From NCBI GenBank assembly GCA_026982585.1, contig JALSGW010000157.1, positions 1-21,158 on the forward strand: a stretch of 21,158 bases of DNA. The letters run 5' to 3'. The notes beneath the pieces are model-generated. The model was not told the origin of the DNA, did not search any database, and saw only the letters and a program-made list of their open reading frames with translations. The DNA comes from Alphaproteobacteria bacterium (GTDB lineage: Bacteria > Pseudomonadota > Alphaproteobacteria > Geminicoccales > Geminicoccaceae). Position numbers and translations under genes: made by a program. Of the stretch, positions 8,911 through 15,670 are shown one piece after another. Each line of letters begins with the position of its first letter. The first letter of the stretch is position 1.

Positions 8911-9281
8911 GGGGCTTGAACCTCGCACAGGGCCCGCTGCCCGGCACACCGGCGTTGCGAGATGGTGTCGCCAGGCATAGAGGTTAGACGTGCCTGTTAT
9001 AGTGATGGACGAAGTGGTGAGAAAGCTCCCCCGCATCCCGTCTCGGCGTTGTGACGCCGCCTTGCGGTGCGGTTCCGAGTCCCCGGAGCTCCGGCTTCGT
9101 CCCCGGCGCCAGCGCCAATCCCGGTTCGCCGGTCGCAGGCCCGAGCCACCTCCGGGCGCCGATCCGCGCAGCTTCCGCGCCCGGCGGCCGGCGTTGGCAT
9201 TCGGTCCACCCCACAACAACCGCCGCGGTGTGCCCAGCGGGCCCGAGCCCCTGCACGCCCGGCGGCCGGAGATGCCCAGCG
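8911..9281. other. Divergent amiC-rne intergenic region / rne leader
   Basis: A 371-bp stretch between the divergent starts of amiC and rne. I find no supportable gene in it. The rne frame is open from 9051, but that stretch is a Pro/Ala/Ser/Arg-rich translation without family resemblance. It should hold the promoters for both transcripts. The only promoter-like element I can point to is at 8995-9003. If that is used, rne has a leader of roughly 270 nt, in line with the long autoregulatory leader of rne in E. coli. Confidence 0.55.
8995..9003 (+). promoter_or_regulatory. Candidate extended -10 promoter for rne
   Basis: TGTTATAGT reads as TGn followed by TATAGT, an extended -10 element in an AT-richer island of otherwise GC-rich DNA. 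There is no good -35 at 17 nt spacing (GCATAG); TTAGAC at 8984-8989 is too close. Prediction by eye only. Confidence 0.3.
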
Positions 9282-11648
9282 ATGACCAAGCGCATGTTGA
9301 TCGATGCCACCCATCCCGAGGAGACCCGGGTGGTGGTGGCGGACGACACCCAGCTGCTCGACTTCGACATCGAAATCGCCGCCAAGCGCCCGCTCAAGGG
9401 CAACATCTACCTGGCCAAGGTGACCCGGGTGGAGCCGTCCCTGCAGGCCGCCTTCGTCGACTACGGCGGCAACCGGCACGGCTTTCTCCCCTTCAGCGAG
9501 ATCCATCCCGACTACTACCAGATCCCGCAGGCGGATCGGCAGCTGCTTGAGGAGCTCGAGCGCCAGCTCGAGGAAAAGGCGGCGGAGAACGACAACGGCG
9601 AGGAGGCGGAGGACGGGGTCGTCACCACCGACGCCGAGGAGGAAATGCGGGCGGTGGTGGACGAGATCGCCCGCCGCCGCGCCCGCATCCTGCGCTCCTA
9701 CAAGATCCAGGAGGTGATCAAGCGGCGCCAGATCCTGCTCGTCCAGGTGGCCAAGGAGGAGCGGGGCAGCAAGGGAGCCGCCCTCACCACCTACCTCTCG
9801 CTCGCCGGCCGCTATTGCGTGCTGATGCCCAACACCCCGCGCGGCGGCGGCATCAGCCGCAAGATCACCAATCCCCAGGACCGCCGGCGGCTCAAGAAGA
9901 TCGCCCAGGAGCTGGCGGTGCCCAAGGGCATGGGGCTGATCATCCGCACCGCCGGCCAGGAGCGCAGCAAGGCCGAGATCCGCCGCGACTACGAATATCT
10001 GCTGCGGCTGTGGAACGAGATCCGGGAGACCACCCTCAACAGCATCGCCCCCTGCCTCATCTACGAGGAGGGGGATCTCGTCAAACGGGCGCTGCGCGAC
10101 CTCTACACCCGCGACATCGCCGAGGTGCTGGTGGAGGGGGAGGAGGCCTACCGGCGGGCGCGGCGGGTGATGCAGCTGATGATCCCGAGCCGGGCCCGAC
10201 AGGTGAAGCTCTACAAGGAGGAGATCCCCCTGTTCGTCCGCTTCGGGGTCGAGGACCAGCTGGACCGCATGATGAGCCCGGTGGTGGACCTGCCCTCGGG
10301 AGGATCGATCGTCATCCACACCACCGAGGCCTTGACCGCCATCGACGTCAATTCCGGCAAGGCGACGCGCGAACGCCACATCGACGAGACGGCGCTCAAG
10401 ACCAATCTCGAGGCGGCCGAGGAAATCGCACGCCAGCTGCGGCTGCGCGATCTCGCCGGGCTCGTGGTGATCGACTTCATCGACATGGGCGATTCCCGCC
10501 ACCAGCGCCAGGTGGAACGGCGGCTTCGGGAAGCGCTCAAGGCCGACCGCGCGCGCATCCAGATGGGGCGGATCTCGTCCTTCGGGCTGCTCGAGCTCTC
10601 CCGCCAGCGCCTGCGCCCGAGCCTGATGGAACTCTCGACCCGGCTCTGCCCCACCTGTTCGGGACAGGGGCTGGTGCGCTCCACCGAGGGCGTGGCGCTG
10701 CAGGCCCTGCGGCGCATCCAGGAGGAGGGGATCAAGAACGAGGCGGCGGCGCTGCGGCTGGTGGTGCCCATGGAGGTGGCGCTGTATCTGTTCAACCACA
10801 AGCGCGCCGCCCTCTCCGCCCTGGAACAGCGCTACGGGCTTCGGGTGGAGGTGGCGGTGGACGAGCAGCTCACCCCCAACAGCCTGCGCATCGAAGTGGT
10901 GGAGCGGCGCGAACGGCCCGAGGCGGCGGAGGCGGTCGAGGCCGGCGAGGCGGGCGCCGAGGAGGAACAGCGCGAGGCCGCCAAGCGCAGGCGCCGGCGC
11001 CGGCGCAAGCGCCGCGGCGGCGCCGATGCCCCTGCGGCGGACGCGGAAGCGCCCGCCCGGCCGGAAGCCGCTCCTGCGCCGGCGGAGGAGGATGCCGCCT
11101 CGGACCAGCTCCAGGCCGACACCGGCAGCGGCGAGGCCCGCAGCGAGACCGGCGGCGAGAGCCGCCGCCGGCGCCGCAGGCGGCGTCGCACCCGGCCAGC
11201 CGCGGCAACAGCCGCCGGGCCGCAGGAAGGCGCACAGCCCGCCACCGAATCGGACCCGGGCACAGAACCGGCCCGGGGCAACGGCAGCGAGGGAGCGGGC
11301 GAGGCCGTGGTCCCGGCTTCCAACGGGGCCGAGGGCGTCCCCCCTGGGGGCGACGGGGAGCCGGATGCGGCCGCGATCGCCGCGCCTGACGAGGCACCGT
11401 CCCCGCCCGCGGCACCGGAGCTCGCAGCGTCCGCTGCCGCCGAGCCGCCTACGCCGGATGCTGCCCCGCCGCCGGAGGGCGGCGGTGCCGCGGACCGACC
11501 GGCCGCCGAGGCCGAGGCACCGGGGGCGGAAGCGGATTCCGGAGCGGATCGGGAGGTTCTGTCCCGGATCGAGCAGGCCTCGGCCGAGGAGCAGCGGGAA
11601 GCGGACCGGCCGCGGCGCAGCGGCTGGTGGGCCCGCTGGCTGCGCTAG
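9282..11648 (+). CDS. rne: Ribonuclease E/G family endoribonuclease (RNase E)
   Basis: A 788-aa endoribonuclease for mRNA decay and rRNA/tRNA processing, and degradosome scaffold. Start ATG 9282-9284 gives MTKRMLIDATHPEETRVVVA, the normal alphaproteobacterial RNase E N-terminus; GGAG at 9268-9271 serves as ribosome site. The S1 domain (about 38-75 and 138-185) is split by an acidic insertion (about 90-135). The DNase-I-like catalytic domain carries Asp residues in TAIDVNSGK (D355) and VVIDFIDMGD (D401). The Zn-link CPTC (C456, C459) follows. Beyond about 545 the chain is disordered and Ala/Pro/Glu/Gly-rich, with two Arg-rich blocks (568-578, 628-637) likely to bind RNA or helicase. It ends RRSGWWARWLR. 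A C-terminal GWW motif of this kind recruits PNPase in Caulobacter. Convergent with the HIT gene downstream. Confidence 0.97.
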   Translation: MTKRMLIDATHPEETRVVVADDTQLLDFDIEIAAKRPLKGNIYLAKVTRVEPSLQAAFVDYGGNRHGFLPFSEIHPDYYQIPQADRQLLEELERQLEEKAAENDNGEEAEDGVVTTDAEEEMRAVVDEIARRRARILRSYKIQEVIKRRQILLVQVAKEERGSKGAALTTYLSLAGRYCVLMPNTPRGGGISRKITNPQDRRRLKKIAQELAVPKGMGLIIRTAGQERSKAEIRRDYEYLLRLWNEIRETTLNSIAPCLIYEEGDLVKRALRDLYTRDIAEVLVEGEEAYRRARRVMQLMIPSRARQVKLYKEEIPLFVRFGVEDQLDRMMSPVVDLPSGGSIVIHTTEALTAIDVNSGKATRERHIDETALKTNLEAAEEIARQLRLRDLAGLVVIDFIDMGDSRHQRQVERRLREALKADRARIQMGRISSFGLLELSRQRLRPSLMELSTRLCPTCSGQGLVRSTEGVALQALRRIQEEGIKNEAAALRLVVPMEVALYLFNHKRAALSALEQRYGLRVEVAVDEQLTPNSLRIEVVERRERPEAAEAVEAGEAGAEEEQREAAKRRRRRRRKRRGGADAPAADAEAPARPEAAPAPAEEDAASDQLQADTGSGEARSETGGESRRRRRRRRRTRPAAATAAGPQEGAQPATESDPGTEPARGNGSEGAGEAVVPASNGAEGVPPGGDGEPDAAAIAAPDEAPSPPAAPELAASAAAEPPTPDAAPPPEGGGAADRPAAEAEAPGAEADSGADREVLSRIEQASAEEQREADRPRRSGWWARWLR

Positions 11649-11655
11649 GGACAGG

Positions 11656-11687
11656 GGCGCGGGGCGCCGGAAGGCCGGCCTCGCGCC
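11656..11687. terminator. Candidate hairpin between convergent rne and HIT genes
   Basis: Only 39 bp separate the two convergent stops. Within them GGCGCG (11656-11661) pairs with CGCGCC (11682-11687), and GCCGG pairs with CCGGC inside, around an AAGG loop. It is a two-tier GC-rich hairpin usable on both strands. No T-run follows, so termination by it is uncertain. Confidence 0.35.
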
Positions 11688-12056
11688 TCACCCGTCCCGG
11701 CGGCGCAGCATGGGACCGAGATTGGCGCCGCCGAAGATGTGCACGTGCAGATGGGGCACCTCCTGGTTGGCGTCCCGGCCGCAGTTGCTGAGCACCCGAT
11801 AGCCCCCCTCCTTGAGGCCGAGGCGCTCCGCGGTCCGCCCCACCGCCCGGAAGAAGCCCGCGATCTCGGCGTCCGAGGCGTTTTCGGTGAAGTCGCTCAT
11901 GTCCACGTAGCGCCCCTTGGGAATCACCAGCACGTGCACGGGCGCGAGCGGATTGATGTCGTGAAAGGCCAGGGCGTGGTCGTCCTCGTACACCTTGCGG
12001 CACGGCAACTCGCCGCGCAGGATCCTGGCGAAGACGTTGTTGTCGTCGTAGGACAT
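11688..12056 (-). CDS. HIT-family nucleotide hydrolase (HINT-like)
   Basis: A 122-aa histidine-triad protein. HIT/HINT enzymes hydrolyse nucleoside phosphoramidates or related nucleotidyl conjugates in the cytoplasm; the physiological substrate is usually unknown. The signature HLHVHIFGG is at residues 102-110, with the central H104 as the expected nucleophile. NVFARILRGELPCRKVYEDD at the N-terminus and FHDINPLAPVHVLVIPK are typical of the family. I chose ATG 12054-12056 (MSYDDNNVFAR), with GGAGAGCGGGGG just upstream. The frame stays open to 12122 but the extra residues do not resemble the family. C19 in place of the zinc-site pattern of some HINTs suggests a zinc-free form, which is inference. 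Stands alone here; in many alphaproteobacteria a HIT gene follows hisE. Confidence 0.93.
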   Translation of the reverse strand: MSYDDNNVFARILRGELPCRKVYEDDHALAFHDINPLAPVHVLVIPKGRYVDMSDFTENASDAEIAGFFRAVGRTAERLGLKEGGYRVLSNCGRDANQEVPHLHVHIFGGANLGPMLRRRDG

Positions 12057-12142
12057 CCCCCGCTCTCCAAGCCAACCCCGGGCCGAAAAGACCCAGGCGC
12101 CGCCGCTGTCAAGGGGCCACAACCGCCGCCGGCGCGGCGCCC

Positions 12143-12163
12143 GGTGTGAGCGGACTTCACACC
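12143..12163. promoter_or_regulatory. 21-bp dyad (7-7-7), candidate operator
   Basis: GGTGTGA (12143-12149), a 7-nt spacer, then its exact reverse complement TCACACC (12157-12163). It lies in the 193-bp divergent gap between the HIT gene and the antiporter gene, about 87 bp before the antiporter start. The half-site resembles the TGTGA/TCACA half-sites of CRP-family regulators, but the spacer between them is 7 rather than 6, so a CRP assignment is not secure. It may equally form a small hairpin in RNA. Confidence 0.4.
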
Positions 12164-12249
12164 TCAGCCGGCCGCCGTTACAAGGGCGCCCGGCGCCGGG
12201 CGGAGCCGCGCGGACGCGCGACGCTCAGCCGAGACGGGAGGGATGAGGC

Positions 12250-13710
12250 ATGAGGACCGCAGGGCCTCGCGCTGCTGCGGGCCGGGGAGGGTTCGGCCTG
12301 TTCCTGGTGACGATCGCCGCGACGGCGCTGGCCGCCGGCGCGGCCCTCGCGGGCGAGGACAAGGCGGGCAAGCTGGCCCTGGACGGCTCCAAGCTCGGCC
12401 TGTGGTGGACCCTGCCCTTCGTCGGCATCCTGCTGTCGATCGCCGTCTGGCCGCTCGCCGCCCCGGTGTTCTGGCACCGCCACTTCGGGAAGATCAGCTT
12501 CTTCTGGGCGATGGCGTTCCTGGTGCCCTTTCTCGGCACCTTCGGTCTCGAACTCACCATCTACAAGATCCTCTACACGGCCCTACTCGAATACATTCCC
12601 TTCATCATCCTGCTCTTCTCCCTCTTCACCATCACCGGCGGCATCTACGTCCGCGGTGCGGTGGTGGGCACCCCGGCCTTCAACCTCGGACTGCTCGCCC
12701 TCGGCACCGCGCTCGCGAGCTGGATGGGCACCACCGGCGCGGCGATGGTGCTGGTGCGCACCCTGATCCGGGCCAACGCCTGGCGGCCCTCCCGCACCCA
12801 TGTGGTGGTGTTCTTCATCTTCCTGGTGGCCAACATCGGCGGCTCCCTCACCCCCCTCGGCGACCCGCCCCTGTTTTTGGGGTTTCTGAAGGGCGTGCCC
12901 TTCTTCTGGCCCACCACCGCCATGCTGCCGCCCATGCTGCTGGTGGTGGGGATTCTGCTGGCGGTCTTCTATTTGCTGGACCTGTGGTATCTGCGCCGGG
13001 ACGGCGTGAGTCCGCCCCGCGGAGGAGGAGAGCCGCTGCGCATCGAAGGGGCCCACAACTTCCTCTTCCTCGCCGGGGTGGTGCTGGCGGTGCTGATGAG
13101 CGGGCTGTGGCGACCGGGGGTGAGCTTCACCGTCTACGGGGTGACGGTGGAGCTGCAGAACCTGGTGCGCGATGTGCTGCTGTTGGGTCTTGCGGGCCTG
13201 TCCTGGATCACCACCCCGGTCGAGGTGCGCGAGCGCAACGAGTTCACCTGGTTCCCCATCCAGGAGGTGGCGAAGCTGTTCGCCGGCATTTTCGTCACCA
13301 TCATCCCGGCCATCGCCATCCTCAGGGCCGGGCTCGACGGGGCCCTGGCGCCGGTGGTGGCGCTCGTCACCCTTCCCGACGGATCGCCCAACAACGCCAT
13401 GTACTTCTGGGCGACCGGCATCCTCTCGAGCTTCCTCGACAACGCCCCCACCTATCTGGTGTTCTTCAACACCGCGGGCGGCGATCCCGAGCTGCTCACC
13501 GGTCCGCTCTCCACCACCCTGCTCGCGATCTCGGCGGGGGCGGTGTTCATGGGCGCCAACACCTACATCGGCAACGCCCCGAACTTCATGGTCCGGGCCA
13601 TCGCCGAGGAGATGAAGGTGCGCATGCCGAGCTTCTTCGGCTTCATGCTGTGGTCCGGCATCTTCCTTTTGCCCTGTTTCGCCTTGGTGACCTGGATCTG
13701 GTTCCTCTGA
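12250..13710 (+). CDS. NhaD-like Na+/H+ antiporter (ion transporter superfamily)
   Basis: A 486-aa polytopic inner-membrane protein with about a dozen hydrophobic helices. Two pseudo-symmetric polar motifs lie within membrane regions: ANIGGSLTPLGDPPLFLGF (about 194-212) and GANTYIGNAPNFMVRA (about 435-450), plus SSFLDNAPTYLVFFNTAGG (393-411). These are typical of the ion-transporter superfamily group annotated as sodium:proton antiporters or putative citrate transporters (CitMHS_2-like). Na+/H+ exchange is the likelier role; substrate is not proven by sequence. An N-terminal hydrophobic stretch ending ALAGED (about 15-36) looks like a cleavable signal or an extra helix. ATG 12250-12252 is preceded by GGGAGG at 12236-12241 with 8-nt spacing. 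Apparently monocistronic, divergent from the HIT gene. Confidence 0.85.
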   Translation: MRTAGPRAAAGRGGFGLFLVTIAATALAAGAALAGEDKAGKLALDGSKLGLWWTLPFVGILLSIAVWPLAAPVFWHRHFGKISFFWAMAFLVPFLGTFGLELTIYKILYTALLEYIPFIILLFSLFTITGGIYVRGAVVGTPAFNLGLLALGTALASWMGTTGAAMVLVRTLIRANAWRPSRTHVVVFFIFLVANIGGSLTPLGDPPLFLGFLKGVPFFWPTTAMLPPMLLVVGILLAVFYLLDLWYLRRDGVSPPRGGGEPLRIEGAHNFLFLAGVVLAVLMSGLWRPGVSFTVYGVTVELQNLVRDVLLLGLAGLSWITTPVEVRERNEFTWFPIQEVAKLFAGIFVTIIPAIAILRAGLDGALAPVVALVTLPDGSPNNAMYFWATGILSSFLDNAPTYLVFFNTAGGDPELLTGPLSTTLLAISAGAVFMGANTYIGNAPNFMVRAIAEEMKVRMPSFFGFMLWSGIFLLPCFALVTWIWFL

Positions 13711-14097
13711 CGGAACCCCGCCCAGGCGCCTCGGGCAACGCCACCGGCGCGATCACACCGTCCGCCAGGCGCCGATCGGCGGCCCGGCGCGCCGCGCACA
13801 CCTCCCCGGCGGCCGCCCCCCTCCGTGGCTCGAAGGCGCCCTACGCACAGCACATGGTGCGGCGCAAACAGCCCGGCCGAGCTTCGGATCGCCGGCTCGA
13901 GTGGCTTGCCCCGCCGCGGCGTTCGTCGCCGACTTTGTTCCCTGCTTCCTCGGGAGGGTGCGACCGATGCCGGCCGCGGGCACGGGGCCACATGGGCTCC
14001 CGCGCCGGAGCGGGTGACGCTGCCCGCCGATGCCGAGCGCATAGACCGATCGGATGGAGTCCCTTCCCGCACCGGGCGGGGTATGGCGTCGGGCTTG
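13711..14097. other. Intergenic stretch without a supportable gene
   Basis: 387 bp between the antiporter stop and the end of the next minus-strand gene. Open frames exist on both strands, but their translations are Arg/Pro/Ala-rich and lack start signals or recognisable motifs. It holds a 12-bp perfect palindrome CGCCGATCGGCG (13770-13781) and a small GC hairpin (CCCGC 14066-14070, GCGGG 14076-14080) about 18 nt after the stop of the 14098 gene, without a T-run. I recognise no RNA gene. Confidence 0.5.
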
Positions 14098-14727
14098 CTA
14101 GCCCTGTTCGTCCAGGGACGAGCCGGCCGCGGTGCCGGGGATGGCGAGGCGCAGCCGCTCGCGCCGCGCACCGGTGTGGACCGGGCTCGGATGCGGTTTC
14201 GCCTGGGAGGGATTGTCGGGCGGCTGCGGCGCTTGCGCTCGCTCCGGATGCGGATCGCCGCTGCCGTTTGTGGAGCGGGTGGCGGTGCTCGCCGCCAGCG
14301 ACCGGGCGACCTCGCGCAGTTTCTCCGGCGACACCGGCGGCCGCTCCGGCTCGCCGGCGCTCTCCTCGTCCACCGCCTCCTCCGCCCTGGTCTCCTCCAA
14401 CACCCCCTCGGCGTCGCCGACGGTGAGCTTGAGGCGGGCGAGCTGTTCGAAGAACTCCTCGCGATGGGCGGGTGCGAGCCGTTCCACGGCGCCTTCGGCC
14501 ACCAGCCGTTCGGCCTGGGCGAGCACGTTGCGGGCATGGACGATCTGGCCCGAGGCCTTGGCGTGGCCGGCCAGCACCTGGGCCAGCGCCTTGGTGGCCG
14601 GCTGCATCAGGGCCAACAGTTCGGCGGCGTTCTGCGGCAGGCGCCGTGCGCCCTCGCGCTGCTTGCGGTTGCCGCTCCTCGCCCGCTTTTTCGCGCGCCG
14701 AAACGGAAAGATGGGCTTTGCTTTCAT
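14098..14727 (-). CDS. Hypothetical protein, helical N-half and disordered C-half
   Basis: A 209-aa product I do not recognise. The N-terminus is strongly basic (MKAKPIFPFRRAKKRARSGN) with no signal peptide or membrane helix, compatible with nucleic-acid or membrane-surface contact. Residues about 31-113 look like an amphipathic helical domain (for example NAAELLALMQPATKALAQVL and HARNVLAQAERLVAEGAVER). Beyond about 115 it becomes acidic, then Pro/Ser/Ala/Gln-rich and probably disordered. ATG 14725-14727 has GAGTGAG close upstream as a modest ribosome site. It stands alone between two gene-poor stretches. Being a real gene is supported by the ordered, charged amphipathic composition of the first half, which the antisense frames lack. 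A cytoplasmic phasin-like or DNA-associated role would be pure guesswork. Confidence 0.55.
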   Translation of the reverse strand: MKAKPIFPFRRAKKRARSGNRKQREGARRLPQNAAELLALMQPATKALAQVLAGHAKASGQIVHARNVLAQAERLVAEGAVERLAPAHREEFFEQLARLKLTVGDAEGVLEETRAEEAVDEESAGEPERPPVSPEKLREVARSLAASTATRSTNGSGDPHPERAQAPQPPDNPSQAKPHPSPVHTGARRERLRLAIPGTAAGSSLDEQG

Positions 14728-14965
14728 GTCTCACTCGTTTGCAGGTGCAACCGGCGGCCTGCCCGCCTTCCGGTTGTCGGTGCACGGCGGCTCGCGTCAG
14801 GTCGGCGAACCGGCGGTCGCGGTCGTCTGTGCTCCTACGGCGAGATCGCCTCCATCGCCATCCCGCATCTCTCGGGGATCCCCGGACACCCGACGCTCCC
14901 GCCCCGGCAGCGGGGCTGTGGTCCGCGCGAGATGGACGATCGTTCCTGCACGTCTACAGGTAACG

Positions 14966-14982
14966 AGCCCGCCCGGGCTTTT
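14966..14982 (+). terminator. Short hairpin plus T-run on plus strand
   Basis: AGCCC (14966-14970), loop GCCC, GGGCT (14975-14979), then TTT. It has the form of a small intrinsic terminator read from the plus strand, although no plus-strand gene I can support lies just upstream. Confidence 0.3.
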
Positions 14983-14988
14983 CAAGCG

Positions 14989-15018
14989 GAAAAAGCGTCC
15001 GTCCCATCCCGCTTTTTC
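14989..15018 (-). terminator. A-tract/T-tract inverted repeat, likely bidirectional terminator
   Basis: GAAAAAGCG (14989-14997) and its exact complement CGCTTTTTC (15010-15018) flank a 12-nt loop. On the minus strand it begins about 77 nt after the stop of the ChaC gene and ends in a T-run, so it could terminate the 18637-15096 operon. The GC core of the stem is only 3 bp, so strength is doubtful. Confidence 0.45.
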
Positions 15019-15095
15019 TCCCCAACAGGCCCGCTCTACCAGGGAGGGCCACAATGCCGCGCCCCCAGAGCTGAACAGCCCTTATGTCGAAAATG

Positions 15096-15665
15096 TTAAG
15101 ATTTGATGAACATCTCCTGGATTCCGTCGCCCCTCGCCTCCGCACCCGTCCGCGCCGCCGCCCACAACGCCTCCAGCTCGGGCTCCCGTATGCCCAGCTC
15201 GCGCAGCCGCATCAGGGTGTGGTGCAGATAGTCCAGGCAGCGGCCCGCCCGGCCTTGGGCCTCCGCCACCCGCCGCACCCGCTCGGCAAAGGACAGGCCG
15301 CCGGCATATTGCGGATGATCACGCCGGACCACGTAGCACCAAGCAAAGACCCATCGCCGCCGGGCGAGCAGCCACACCGGCTGCAGCCGCCGCTCGTAGA
15401 CGCCGGTGATCAACTCGCGCGCGTCCAGCGCCGCCAGCACCGTCCGGACATCACGCGCCGGCACCAACAGCGCCATGCCGGTGCAGCGCCCGCCGCGATC
15501 GAGGCCGAACACCAGCCCCGGCCGCTCGACCGTGCCCCGATAGAGATGGGAGGAGACGCACAGCGAGCGGTGCCAACCATAAAGCCGCGCCGGCTCCCGG
15601 GCCGCGGGCGCGAATCCGGGACGCCACATCAGGGAGCCGTAGGCGAACACCCACACCGGCCGCAT
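15096..15665 (-). CDS. ChaC-type gamma-glutamylcyclotransferase
   Basis: A 189-aa cytoplasmic enzyme of the ChaC family, which cleaves glutathione to 5-oxoproline and Cys-Gly. The substrate-binding loop YGSLMWRPGF (9-18) is the family hallmark. GWHRSLCVSSHLYRGT (30-45) and the likely catalytic glutamate in LDARELITGVY (E84) follow, and the ending LHHTLMRLRELGI is also typical. Start ATG 15663-15665 lies 5 nt after the tyrC stop, so it is probably the last gene of the aromatic operon. A ChaC gene next to hisC-tyrC recurs in alphaproteobacteria; the metabolic reason is unclear. The stop TAA falls at the beginning of the AT-richer gap. Confidence 0.92.
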   Translation of the reverse strand: MRPVWVFAYGSLMWRPGFAPAAREPARLYGWHRSLCVSSHLYRGTVERPGLVFGLDRGGRCTGMALLVPARDVRTVLAALDARELITGVYERRLQPVWLLARRRWVFAWCYVVRRDHPQYAGGLSFAERVRRVAEAQGRAGRCLDYLHHTLMRLRELGIREPELEALWAAARTGAEARGDGIQEMFIKS

Positions 15666-15670
15666 ATCCC

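Larger units (their letters stand above)
14728..15095. other. Intergenic stretch with inverted repeats, no gene seen
   Basis: 368 bp between the start of the hypothetical gene and the stop of the ChaC gene, both minus strand. It should carry the terminator of the aromatic operon and the promoter of the 209-aa gene. The part at 14960-15105 is more AT-rich than the rest of the window. Two inverted repeats inside are listed separately. No open frame here is convincing. Confidence 0.5.

Noticed and set aside
8911..9219. N-terminal extension of the amidase to an upstream start
   Set aside because: It would place about 100 Arg/Gly/Ser-rich residues before the signal-like segment, incompatible with export, and would overlap the divergent promoter region.
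9051..9281. N-terminal extension of RNase E to the upstream ATG
   Set aside because: Family proteins begin at or next to MLIDATHPEE. The upstream translation is Pro/Ser/Arg-rich without similarity, and a ribosome site fits the 9282 start.
8997..10799. Minus-strand 600-codon open frame antisense to rne
   Set aside because: Covers the conserved RNase E catalytic region on the opposite strand. Its His/Leu/Asp-rich translation resembles no family and it has no ribosome site.
13753..13983. 76-codon minus-strand frame in the gap after the antiporter
   Set aside because: Composition Arg/Ala/Pro/Gly without motif, no ribosome site, and no ordered segment.
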